A program made the translations under genes and the position numbers. Positions 57,324 through 64,000 of a stretch of DNA of 64,000 bases are shown here, one piece after another. Origin of the DNA: Bradyrhizobium sp. WSM3983. Its GTDB lineage: Bacteria; Pseudomonadota; Alphaproteobacteria; Rhizobiales; Xanthobacteraceae. The stretch is taken from positions 25,626-89,625 of the forward strand of contig NZ_AXAY01000022.1 of the NCBI RefSeq assembly GCF_000473045.1. Reading direction: 5' to 3'. Each line of letters begins with the position of its first letter. Positions within the stretch are counted from its first letter, which is position 1. A model generated the notes under the pieces. That model worked only from the letters and a program-made list of their open reading frames with translations. It was not told where the DNA came from and searched no databases.

Positions 57324-57871
57324 GGAACTTCCTCCAGATGTTTGGCGGTGAGATTCGGCAAGCGCCGGCTCACTTCAATCGGACAATATCCGTCAAAATG
57401 ACGATCATCGCCGGCGGCCGCGTTCACGGCCGGCAGCTATGTATTCCGACTGCGCGGCATACGGCGCATTCTGCCAAACGTGAGTCCGCTCAGCGAAAAA
57501 AAGGTTCACGGACAAATTTCTCACTGGGCTGCGGCCCTGCGACCAGGGAACTTTGATTGTTCCGCTCGCGGTCTATCGCGTCGATATTGGCGCGTGAGCT
57601 TTGGCATCGCTTTCAGCGCTCGCTTACCGCGCCGGGGGGCTGAACCAAAGGCCGCAGCCAGCGCTGACGCGAGGGCTTTCCCACGTCACGGACTTTGCTT
57701 TGAAGGCAAAAAACATCCGGTTGATTCAACCAGCGATCGAGCGTGGAGGGCGCTCATGGAGTTCAGGTCGCGCCGCCAGGAAAGGGACTGCGCCACAGAC
57801 ATTTCATTACCACATGAGTGTCGCGCGGCCGTTCAGCGAAAGGCAGCTTGGTGTAGCGAAATCCTGCGCGC
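57324..57871. other. Gene-free stretch between the flavin oxidase gene and tRNA-Ser
   Basis: 548 bases. No frame here has protein-like composition with a ribosome site, and no integrase fragment was recognisable on either strand. It contains GGAAC-TTTGATT-GTTCC, a short palindrome near 57546. In tRNA-borne islands the integrase gene usually sits at this end, so its absence is notable. Confidence 0.4.
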
Positions 57872-57885
57872 TGGCGGAGAGAGTG
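57872..57885. repeat. tRNA-proximal att repeat (within tRNA-Ser)
   Basis: TGGCGGAGAGAGTG, the reverse complement of the tRNA 3' end (CACTCTCTCCGCCA). Identical to 51001-51014, direct orientation. Confidence 0.7.
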
Positions 57886-57961
57886 GGATTCGAACCCACG
57901 GTACGGTTTCCCGCACACACGCTTTCCAAGCGTGCGCCTTAAGCCACTCGGCCATCTCTCC
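57872..57961 (-). tRNA. tRNA-Ser (anticodon GGA)
   Basis: 90 bases including an encoded CCA. On the minus strand the acceptor GGAGAGA pairs with TCTCTCC, followed by discriminator G and CCA. The anticodon stem-loop is CACGC-TTGGAAA-GCGTG with anticodon GGA (57927-57925). The long variable arm of class II tRNAs and the T-arm GGTTCGAATCC are present. Its last 14 bases are duplicated at 51001. Confidence 0.96.
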
Positions 57962-58156
57962 GGAGCGCCTTCTCTTGAAGGGGCGCCGGTGATTTTGCAA
58001 GGGATCGCGGGTAAATCGGGTGAATTTTCCGCAACGTATTGTATTTGCAACAGAATATCTAGCCTCACGCGGCCGCCCGGAGCCTACCTAGGCTGAACCA
58101 GTCGCGGGTTTGGCGCGACGATTCACTCAAGGACATCCAACACGACCGGGGACACC

Positions 58157-58498
58157 ATGACCATCCGCAAAACCATTGCCGCGCTGAACCTGATTTTGGC
58201 CCTTGGCGCCGCCTTTAGTGCGTCGGCCAACGCACAGGCCTGTACCCGGCAGGGCATCGATGTGACCTGCGACGATGGGCGGCGCGGGGTGCTTTCGGGC
58301 GATGCCATCCTCTGGCCGGATGGGACGCGCTCCAGCTCGACACCGCATCAGAGCGTGATCATCGGCAACAAAAGCTCGGTGCATGTCGGGCCCGGCGTGT
58401 TCGTCGGCCAAGGCAAGGGCATGGTGCCAATGGACGATCCGAACGCGGCGAACAAGCAGCAGTGCGCGATTCTGGAAGGCGTGTCGTATTGCTATTAA
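58157..58498 (+). CDS. Small secreted hypothetical protein
   Basis: 113 residues. A Sec signal peptide (IAALNLILALGAAFSASANA, cut before QACT) precedes a short mature chain with four Cys (ACTRQGIDVTC and QQCAILEGVSYC), suggesting two disulfides in the periplasm. No family is recognised. It is a single gene between tRNA-Ser and the convergent otsA. Confidence 0.7.
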   Translation: MTIRKTIAALNLILALGAAFSASANAQACTRQGIDVTCDDGRRGVLSGDAILWPDGTRSSSTPHQSVIIGNKSSVHVGPGVFVGQGKGMVPMDDPNAANKQQCAILEGVSYCY

Positions 58499-58532
58499 GG
58501 CTCGCCTCTCCCCGCAAGAAAGGCGAGAGGGA

Positions 58533-59996
58533 TTAGATCAACCGCACGCCCGAGATCGCCGACTTCAGCCAGCGAAGCGCTTGCGGCGGCTGCGCTGCGA
58601 GCGGGGCGGCCGCGACCTTCTCGGTGCGGCACTTCTCCAGTTCGGCGACGAAATCCGACGACCATTGCTGAATGGTGTGGCCGCGCAGCGTCTTCATCAT
58701 CGCGTCCCAGCGCATCTTGCGCTCGGCGAGCGGCATCGCGGCGGCGACCGCAATGGCGCGGGCCATGCCGTCGATGTCGTGCGGATTGACCAGCAGGGCG
58801 GTCTCGAGCTCGTTGGCGGCACCGGCGAACTTCGACAGCACCAGCACGCCGGGATCGGCCGGGTTTTGCGCGGCGACATATTCCTTGGCGACGAGGTTCA
58901 TGCCGTCATGCAGCGGCGTCACCACGCCGACCTGCGCGGTACGATAAAGCCCCGCGAGCACGGTCTGGCTAAAACCCTTGTTGAGATAACGGATCGGCGT
59001 CCAGTCGACCTCACCATGACGGCCGTTGACATCGGTGACCAGGCGCGCGACCTCGTTCTGGAGATTGCCGTAGGCTTCGATCCCGCCGCGCGAGGGATTG
59101 GCGATCTGGAGCAGCGAGATGCTGCGCGCAAGTTGCGGCTGTTCCGTCCAGAGCCGGTCGAACGCGCTGATGCGGTTGACGAGGCCCTTGGAATAATCGA
59201 GCCGGTCGACACCGATCGCGAGCCGCTCGCCGTTGAGGCTGCGGCGCAGACGCGAGACATCCGGATGCGAAGCCGATTTCGTGGCATAGGCTGCGAACTT
59301 CTCCGCGTCGATGCCGATCGGAAACACCTCGCAACGCGTGCGACCGTGCTGCGAGAGCACGACGCCGTCCTCGACGATGAGGCCGAGCTCGCCGCCGGCG
59401 TAGTCGACGAAATTCTGACAATCCTCCTCGGTTTGGAAACCGAGCAGATCATAAGCCAGCATCGCCGTGATCAGCTCGCGATGATTGGGCACGCCCTGCA
59501 TCACCGCGGCGACTGGCCACGGCGTGTGCAAGAAGAAGCCGATCGGATCATCGACGCCAAGATCGCGCAGCTCCGCGCCGAGCGCGAGGAAATGGTAATC
59601 CTGCACCCAGAACGCAGTCTGCGGCTTGCGGAAGCGCATCAAGGCACGCGCCATGAACGCGTTGACCTCGCGATAGCTGACGTAGTCGTCGCGCGAGACG
59701 CGGATCAAATCGCTGCGCGAATGCAGCGCTGGCCATAGCGCCGAATTGGCGAAGCCTTCATAATAGCCGCCGTAATGCGCCGCCGGCAGATCCAGCGTCG
59801 CAATCGCACCCGACCCCAGTGCCTCAATCTCGGCAAAAGGTTCCTTCTGATGGCCGTCACGCACGCGGCCGGAGGAACCCACCCAGATGGCACCCGAATG
59901 CTCCACGACGGGGAGCAATGCCGCAGCCAGGCCGCCCGTCATGGGCTCGCTGGGTTTACCGCGCGCAACTCGATTCGAAATGACGACTAAGTTCAC
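58533..59996 (-). CDS. otsA: Trehalose-6-phosphate synthase
   Basis: 487 residues. A GT20 enzyme that joins UDP-glucose and glucose-6-phosphate; motifs GGLAAALLPVVEHSGAIWVG, WVQDYHFLALGAELRDLGVD and VLSKFAGAANELETALLVNP. The GTG at 59996 (VNLVVISNR) is preferred because AGGAGGGG lies 9 bases upstream; the longer ATG at 60017 would place that site inside the gene. An EcfG-type promoter ends about 34 bases upstream of the GTG. It follows otsB on the same strand. Confidence 0.95.
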   Translation of the reverse strand: MNLVVISNRVARGKPSEPMTGGLAAALLPVVEHSGAIWVGSSGRVRDGHQKEPFAEIEALGSGAIATLDLPAAHYGGYYEGFANSALWPALHSRSDLIRVSRDDYVSYREVNAFMARALMRFRKPQTAFWVQDYHFLALGAELRDLGVDDPIGFFLHTPWPVAAVMQGVPNHRELITAMLAYDLLGFQTEEDCQNFVDYAGGELGLIVEDGVVLSQHGRTRCEVFPIGIDAEKFAAYATKSASHPDVSRLRRSLNGERLAIGVDRLDYSKGLVNRISAFDRLWTEQPQLARSISLLQIANPSRGGIEAYGNLQNEVARLVTDVNGRHGEVDWTPIRYLNKGFSQTVLAGLYRTAQVGVVTPLHDGMNLVAKEYVAAQNPADPGVLVLSKFAGAANELETALLVNPHDIDGMARAIAVAAAMPLAERKMRWDAMMKTLRGHTIQQWSSDFVAELEKCRTEKVAAAPLAAQPPQALRWLKSAISGVRLI

Positions 59997-60029
59997 AGGT
60001 CGTCCCCTCCTGTTCATTCCAGCCCGTTT

Positions 60030-60054
60030 AACTGCCGTTCATCAATATGGTTCC
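60030..60054 (-). promoter_or_regulatory. EcfG-type promoter of otsA
   Basis: GGAAC (60054-60050), 16-base spacer, AGTT (60033-60030), against the alphaproteobacterial general-stress consensus GGAAC-N16/17-CGTT (one mismatch). About 34 bases upstream of the GTG start, a normal distance. Confidence 0.6.
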
Positions 60055-60232
60055 TGTCATCATTTCTACGAAATGAAACCAAAGTCAGGCGCGCGCGTTG
60101 GAACCAGTTTTCTCTGATGGAACCCGCCGTTTTCACTTGGAAAAGAGAGTTTTGGCGTGAAAATCATGCAGCCTGCGTTACGCGCGCAATGGAACTGCGC
60201 GCGCAACAATATGGCTCTGCGATGACGATGCC

Positions 60233-61054
60233 TTATTCCAACCTTGTATCGTCGAGCAGACGCGCAAGGAACGCGCGCACATCGTTCGGCGCATCGAAGT
60301 GACCGTTGACACCGATGGCACGGCGGCCGACCGAGAAAGAAAGACCGTTCATGTCGGGCATGATTGCGAACACGGTCTCGTCGGTAACGTCATCGCCGAT
60401 GAAGATCGGACGACGCCCCCTGAACGGCTCGTGCTTCATCAATTCGCGCACGCCGGTCGCCTTGGTGAAGCCGGAGTGCTTGATCTCGCAAACGAACTTG
60501 CCGGGCAATACCTCGATCGGTGCATTGGGGATATCGGCGCGGATCAACGAGACGGCTTCGTAGATTGCCTTCTCCGCATGCGGCGCGAGGCGGTAATGCA
60601 GCGCCAGCGAATAGCCCTTGTCCTCAAGCAGAATGCCGGGGCTGAGCTTGGCGATCGCGGCCAGTCGCCGTTTCAGCTCCTTGTCCATCGGCGGCGCGTG
60701 CACGTCGTCAGCTTCACTGCCAATCGACAGGCGCATCTCCGCGCCGTGACCGGCGACGGCACGAAAGACATCGGGCGCGAAGATCAAGTCGATGTCGTTG
60801 AGCGAGCGGCCGCTGACCATGGCCAGCGCGCCCGAGGTGCGCTCCGTCAGGCGCTTGAGCGTTTCCGACAGGCCCGGCGGCACCCACACCTCGCGCGGCG
60901 TCGGCATCAGGTCGAGCAGCGTGCCGTCGATGTCGAGCAGGATCGCGGTCTCGTCGAGATGCGGCACGAGTGCATGCGGCACCGGCACAGCGTCGGGCGT
61001 TTCATCGACGGACATGGCGCGTTTCTGGTCCAGTTCAGCAAGTTCCGATTTCAT
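60233..61054 (-). CDS. otsB: Trehalose-6-phosphate phosphatase
   Basis: 273 residues. HAD motif ILLDIDGTLLDLMPTPREVW, then SGRSLNDIDLIF, AVAGHGAEMRLSIG and IFIGDDVTDETVFAIMPDMN. It removes the phosphate from trehalose-6-phosphate made by OtsA. It starts 3 bases after the stop of the MFS gene, so it is cotranscribed with it from the EcfG promoter at 62593-62617. Confidence 0.95.
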   Translation of the reverse strand: MKSELAELDQKRAMSVDETPDAVPVPHALVPHLDETAILLDIDGTLLDLMPTPREVWVPPGLSETLKRLTERTSGALAMVSGRSLNDIDLIFAPDVFRAVAGHGAEMRLSIGSEADDVHAPPMDKELKRRLAAIAKLSPGILLEDKGYSLALHYRLAPHAEKAIYEAVSLIRADIPNAPIEVLPGKFVCEIKHSGFTKATGVRELMKHEPFRGRRPIFIGDDVTDETVFAIMPDMNGLSFSVGRRAIGVNGHFDAPNDVRAFLARLLDDTRLE

Positions 61055-61057
61055 AGT

Positions 61058-62545
61058 CTACTCCATAAAGGCGAGCGGCCGTGCGACTTGCTCGAGCGAT
61101 TTTCGCTCCGCGGAGATAGCGTAGCGCCACGCCACGATCGCGGCCGCGATCATCAGAAAGGCTCCCAGCAAATAGCCGGCGAACACGCTGTTGCGTGATC
61201 CCGTGTCGATCAGGGCGCCGAACAGCGCCGGGCCAACGACGCCGCCGATGCCGGTGCCCACCGCATAGAACACTGCGATCGCCAGCGCGCGAATTTCGAG
61301 GGGGAAATTTTCGCTCACAGTGAGATAGGCGGCGCTCGCCGCAGGCGAGGCAAAGAAGAAGATCACCATCCACGCAATGGTCTGCCCCTGCGCGCTCAGC
61401 GCGCCGATCGAGAACAGATAACCTGAGACAGCCAGCAGCAGGCCCGAGGCGCCATAGGTGAACATGATCATGGTGCGGCGGCCGAGCGTGTCGAACAGGC
61501 GGCCGAGCAGCAGCGGTCCGAGGAAGTTTCCGGCCGCGAACGGCAGCAGGTACCAGCCGACATGATCGGCGCTGATGCCGTAGAAATCGGTCAGCACCAG
61601 CGCGAAGGTGAAGAAGATCGCGTTGTAGAAGAAGGCTTGCGCGGCCATCAGCACGAGGCCGACCAGCGCGCGCTGACGATAGGTGAAGAACAGCGTATGC
61701 ACGACCTCTCGGATCGGGGTGTGATCGCGCATCTTCAGGCGCATCTTGGCGAAGCGTCCATCGCTCGCATCTTGACCATGCCCAATCACCGAACGCTCGA
61801 TGTCGTCGACGATCGCGTGGGCCTGTTCCGGGCGGCCATGGATCATCAGCCAGCGCGGACTTTCCGGGATCCACATCCGCATCAACAGCACGACGAGACC
61901 GATGGTCGCGCCGATGAGATAGGCGAGACGCCAGCCGAGGTCGGGGCCGATCACCGCGGGGTCAAGCAGCACGATGGCTGCGACCGCGCCCATCGCCGCG
62001 CCGATCCAGAAACTGCCGTTGATGACCAAATCAGTCCAGCCGCGGTAGCGCGCCGGCACCAGCTCCTGGATGGTCGAGTTGATCGCGGTGTATTCGCCGC
62101 CGATGCCGGCGCCGGTCAGGAAGCGGAACAACGCATAGCTTGCGATATCCCAGGACAGTGCGGTCGCGGCCGTCGCGGAGAGGTAGAGCGCGAGCGTGAT
62201 GAAGAATAGTTTTTTGCGGCCGATGCGATCGGTCAGCCAGCCAAAGCCGAGCGCGCCAAGCACGGCGCCTGCAAGGTAGGCGGAGTTCGCGATACCGAGA
62301 TCGAGGTTGGAGAAGTGCAGCGTCGGGCTCTGTTTCAGAGCGCCCGACAGCGCGCCGGCCAACGTCACCTCAAGTCCATCGAGAATCCACGTGATCCCGA
62401 GCGCCAGCACGACGCGGGTGTGAAAGCCGCTCCAGCGCAGCGCGTCGAGCCGCGCGGGAATGCTGGTCTCGACGATGCGATCGGTCGCGGCCGCCATCGC
62501 GACTGCAGGTCCATCATTCAGCGCCGGGCTTTGCTGCAATTCCAT
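61058..62545 (-). CDS. MFS transporter, sugar-porter/aromatic-acid-symporter-like
   Basis: 495 residues with 12 membrane helices. GFGWLTDRIGRKKLFFITLA and GLLLLGRLFDTLGRRTM-like loops (LLGRLFDTLGRRTMIMF) are the two RxGRR signatures; WIPESPRWLM closes the first half. Its substrate is unknown; its place in a stress-controlled operon with otsB hints at sugar or osmolyte movement, but that is inference. It is divergent from the DUF3175 gene across a two-way EcfG promoter. Confidence 0.9.
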   Translation of the reverse strand: MELQQSPALNDGPAVAMAAATDRIVETSIPARLDALRWSGFHTRVVLALGITWILDGLEVTLAGALSGALKQSPTLHFSNLDLGIANSAYLAGAVLGALGFGWLTDRIGRKKLFFITLALYLSATAATALSWDIASYALFRFLTGAGIGGEYTAINSTIQELVPARYRGWTDLVINGSFWIGAAMGAVAAIVLLDPAVIGPDLGWRLAYLIGATIGLVVLLMRMWIPESPRWLMIHGRPEQAHAIVDDIERSVIGHGQDASDGRFAKMRLKMRDHTPIREVVHTLFFTYRQRALVGLVLMAAQAFFYNAIFFTFALVLTDFYGISADHVGWYLLPFAAGNFLGPLLLGRLFDTLGRRTMIMFTYGASGLLLAVSGYLFSIGALSAQGQTIAWMVIFFFASPAASAAYLTVSENFPLEIRALAIAVFYAVGTGIGGVVGPALFGALIDTGSRNSVFAGYLLGAFLMIAAAIVAWRYAISAERKSLEQVARPLAFME

Positions 62546-62592
62546 CGCATTGCTGGGTCATGGGGTGCGGCATTCCGCCTGCCACCTGCGAC

Positions 62593-62617
62593 AACGTCCG
62601 CGGCAAGGGCAGGTTCC
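62593..62617 (-). promoter_or_regulatory. Perfect EcfG-type promoter for the MFS-otsB operon
   Basis: On the minus strand GGAAC (62617-62613), 16-base spacer, CGTT (62596-62593): an exact match to GGAAC-N16-CGTT. About 48 bases upstream of the MFS start. Confidence 0.75.
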
Positions 62618-62621
62618 GTTA

Positions 62622-62646
62622 GGAACGGCGCCGAATGCTGGCCGTT
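62622..62646 (+). promoter_or_regulatory. Perfect EcfG-type promoter for the DUF3175 gene
   Basis: GGAAC (62622-62626), 16-base spacer, CGTT (62643-62646): an exact match to the consensus. Its -35 box and that of the divergent promoter form the palindrome GTTCC-GTTA-GGAAC. 27 bases upstream of the DUF3175 ATG. Confidence 0.75.
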
Positions 62647-62673
62647 TCCGCTGGAGCCGCAAGGAGTTGACGC

Positions 62674-63045
62674 ATGGCTCATGTCAGAAAGACGACACAT
62701 TCGCGCAAAACCGCATCAGGCAAGAAGACCAGCGCAAGGCGCAGCACCGCACGCAAGAGCCCAAAGCGCGCCACGCCAAAACGCTGGTCGCAGCGCGTGA
62801 CAAAGGAGAGCGACGCGCTCGACCTCAAGCGCGGCGTGTTCACGCTTACGAGCCCGAAACGGATCGCGGCCTCACTGAAGCGCTCCGCCGAGCACAGCAC
62901 GCGCCGCAAGACCGGCGCTTATCGCTCGGCACTATCGATGCTGACGTTCTATATCAACCGCGCCGGCAAGACCTTGCCAAAGGCGCAGCGCGAACGGTTG
63001 GAGAAAGCGAAGGCGGAGCTGAAGCGGGCGTTCGGGAGGGAGTGA
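62674..63045 (+). CDS. DUF3175 domain-containing basic protein
   Basis: 123 residues. A Lys/Arg/Ser/Thr-rich N-terminal tail (about 1-35) is followed by the DUF3175 core: KRWSQRVTKESDALDLKRGV, ASLKRSAEHSTRRKTGAYRS, ALSMLTFYINRAGKTLPKAQ. Strong AAGGAG 7 bases before the ATG. The function is unknown; the basic composition suggests nucleic-acid binding, and the promoter places it in the general stress response. Confidence 0.9.
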   Translation: MAHVRKTTHSRKTASGKKTSARRSTARKSPKRATPKRWSQRVTKESDALDLKRGVFTLTSPKRIAASLKRSAEHSTRRKTGAYRSALSMLTFYINRAGKTLPKAQRERLEKAKAELKRAFGRE

Positions 63046-63061
63046 TTCGGACTCATCCTTC

Positions 63062-63188
63062 GTCGTCCCGGCGAAGGCCGGGACCCATACCGCGTGATCT
63101 ATCAATGGCGGAAGGTAGGCGTACCGAACAATCGATCTTCGCCAAACCACGTCCTGGGGTTATGGGTCCCGGCCTTCGCCGGGACGAC
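63062..63188. repeat. Dispersed ~120-bp inverted-repeat element, copy 3
   Basis: Ends are GTCGTCCCGGCGAAGGCCGG and CCGGCCTTCGCCGGGACGAC. The interior has CATACCGCGTGATC, CTTCGCCAAAC and CTGGGGTTATGGG, shared with copy 2. It lies between the convergent DUF3175 and chemotaxis genes. Confidence 0.75.
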
Positions 63189-63232
63189 AGTGGAGAGTGA
63201 GGCCGGCGCGGAGCGTCTACGCGCGACGAAGC

Positions 63233-64000
63233 CTACGCCGCCCGGATGTTCGCCATGAACCGATCGAGCTCGGCGCGCAGGCGGGTGCTTTCGCTGGAGA
63301 GGGTCTTCGCGGAATTCAGCACCTCTTCCGAGGCCGAGCCGGTTTCCGCAGCGCCGCGGTTGACCTGGCCGATGTCGGTGGCGGCCGTCTGGGTGCCCTG
63401 GGCGACGGTCTGGACGCTGCGGGCGATCTCCTGCGTCGCGGCGCCCTGCTGCTCGACGGCGCTCGCAATCGAAGTCGAGATCGACGAGATCTGGCCGATG
63501 GTCGCGCCGATCTCCTTGATCGCGGCGACCGACTCCGCGGTCGCGCCCTGCATACCTGTGATGTGGGAGGAAATCTCGTCGGTGGCCTTCGCGGTCTGGC
63601 TCGCCAGCGACTTCACTTCGCTCGCGACCACGGCAAAGCCGCGGCCGGCTTCACCAGCACGGGCTGCCTCGATGGTGGCGTTGAGCGCCAGAAGGTTGGT
63701 CTGCTCGGCGATTGCCGTGATCAGCTTGACGACCTCGCCGATCTGCTGGGCTGCGAGCGAGAGCTTGCCGATGCGGCTGTCGGTTTCCTTGGCCTGCGTG
63801 ACGGCGGCCTCGGCAATACGGCTGGAGTCACGGACCTGGCGACCGATCTCTTCGACGGACGCCGACAATTCCTCAGTCGCGGTTGCGACCGACTGCATGT
63901 TGCTGGAGGCCTGTTCGGAGACGCCGGCGACCTGGCTTGACAGGGTCTGCGTGGTCTCGGCGGTGCGGGTCAGGGTGGACGCCGACGATTCGAGCTGGAC
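63233..64000 (-). CDS. Methyl-accepting chemotaxis protein, C-terminal signalling part
   Basis: The gene enters from the right edge; 255 residues of the C-terminus are present. The signalling hairpin tip reads EQTNLLALNATIEAARAGEA followed by GRGFAVVASEVKSLA, flanked by long heptad coiled coils with methylation-type regions (TATEELSASVEEIGRQV). It relays receptor state to CheA/CheW. The sensor domain lies outside the window. The final residues (RFMANIRAA) lack the NWETF-type pentapeptide. Confidence 0.95.
   Translation of the reverse strand, partial: VQLESSASTLTRTAETTQTLSSQVAGVSEQASSNMQSVATATEELSASVEEIGRQVRDSSRIAEAAVTQAKETDSRIGKLSLAAQQIGEVVKLITAIAEQTNLLALNATIEAARAGEAGRGFAVVASEVKSLASQTAKATDEISSHITGMQGATAESVAAIKEIGATIGQISSISTSIASAVEQQGAATQEIARSVQTVAQGTQTAATDIGQVNRGAAETGSASEEVLNSAKTLSSESTRLRAELDRFMANIRAA

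Larger units (their letters stand above)
51001..57885. mobile_element. Putative small genomic island integrated at tRNA-Ser(GGA)
   Basis: About 6.9 kb bounded by 14-bp direct repeats matching the 3' end of tRNA-Ser. The segment lies on the 3' side of the tRNA, as expected for tyrosine-integrase insertion. It carries a SUKH protein, a SAM-cyclase-ATPase-TPR protein and a flavin oxidase, plus two gene-poor stretches (52182-52501, 57324-57871). No integrase or excisionase was found, so it is either a remnant or was moved by an integrase encoded elsewhere. An imperfect third copy (TGGCGAGAGAGTA) is at 52294. Confidence 0.6.

Noticed and set aside
57546..57562. GGAAC palindrome as a stress promoter inside the island end
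   Set aside because: Neither strand has CGTT at the right spacing, and no gene follows.
57480..57992. 170-residue rightward open frame covering the tRNA-Ser gene
   Set aside because: Its C-terminal part (GESGIRTHGTVSRTHAFQAC) is the well-known false translation of a tRNA-Ser antisense strand; no ribosome site and poor composition elsewhere.

Overview
The window is chromosomal DNA of an alphaproteobacterium, most probably Bradyrhizobium or a close relative. The pointers are GC-rich codon use, the order comF-grx-nitrilase-DUF1178-ubiG-lysC-ptsP-prfA, a phaA/phaB/phaR locus, the acdR/acdS pair, DUF4167 and DUF3175 proteins, general-stress (EcfG-type) promoters at trehalose genes, and dispersed palindromic intergenic elements.

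Layout. 1-1.6 kb: the 5' part of an ABC-transporter binding protein diverges from a marR gene across a perfect palindrome; a GYD protein follows. 1.7-9.4 kb: secA, a parvulin-type isomerase, argJ, mutT, a methyltransferase and comF. 9.4-18.7 kb: glutaredoxin, nitrilase and DUF1178 genes, an EamA transporter, ubiG, a PH-domain protein, lysC, ptsP and prfA. 18.7-25.4 kb: a block lying between prfA and prmC, with a marR gene, a small protein with an RNA polymerase alpha-CTD-like domain, a branched-chain/amide-type ABC transporter whose LivM and LivG parts are fused, and a HIT protein. 25.5-34.7 kb: prmC, DUF4167, methyltransferases, gloB, a cupin, an exporter and the polyhydroxybutyrate genes phbB, phbA and phaR. 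34.8-42.5 kb: a broken branched-chain aminotransferase gene, an esterase, small exported proteins, acdR/acdS (ACC deaminase) and recQ. 42.5-51 kb: a polysaccharide deacetylase, metY-metA behind a structured leader, an amidase with a histone-H1-like tail, and an aldo/keto reductase plus MFS pair divergent from a lysR gene.

The most unusual region is 51,001-57,885. It is bounded by a 14-bp direct repeat identical to the last 14 bases (with CCA) of the tRNA-Ser(GGA) gene at 57,872-57,961, and it lies on the 3' side of that tRNA. It therefore looks like a small integrated island with no visible integrase. Its cargo is a SUKH (SMI1/KNR4) protein, a 1,111-residue SAM-cyclase-ATPase-TPR signalling protein and a berberine-bridge-type flavin oxidase.

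58-64 kb: a small secreted protein, then an MFS transporter-otsB-otsA trehalose cluster and a divergent DUF3175 gene. Two back-to-back promoters that match the EcfG consensus exactly lie between the MFS and DUF3175 genes, and a third, near-perfect one lies in front of otsA. The window ends in the C-terminal part of a methyl-accepting chemotaxis protein.

No CRISPR array, rRNA, prophage or intact insertion sequence was seen. All functional calls come from reading motifs and family resemblance; no database search was run.
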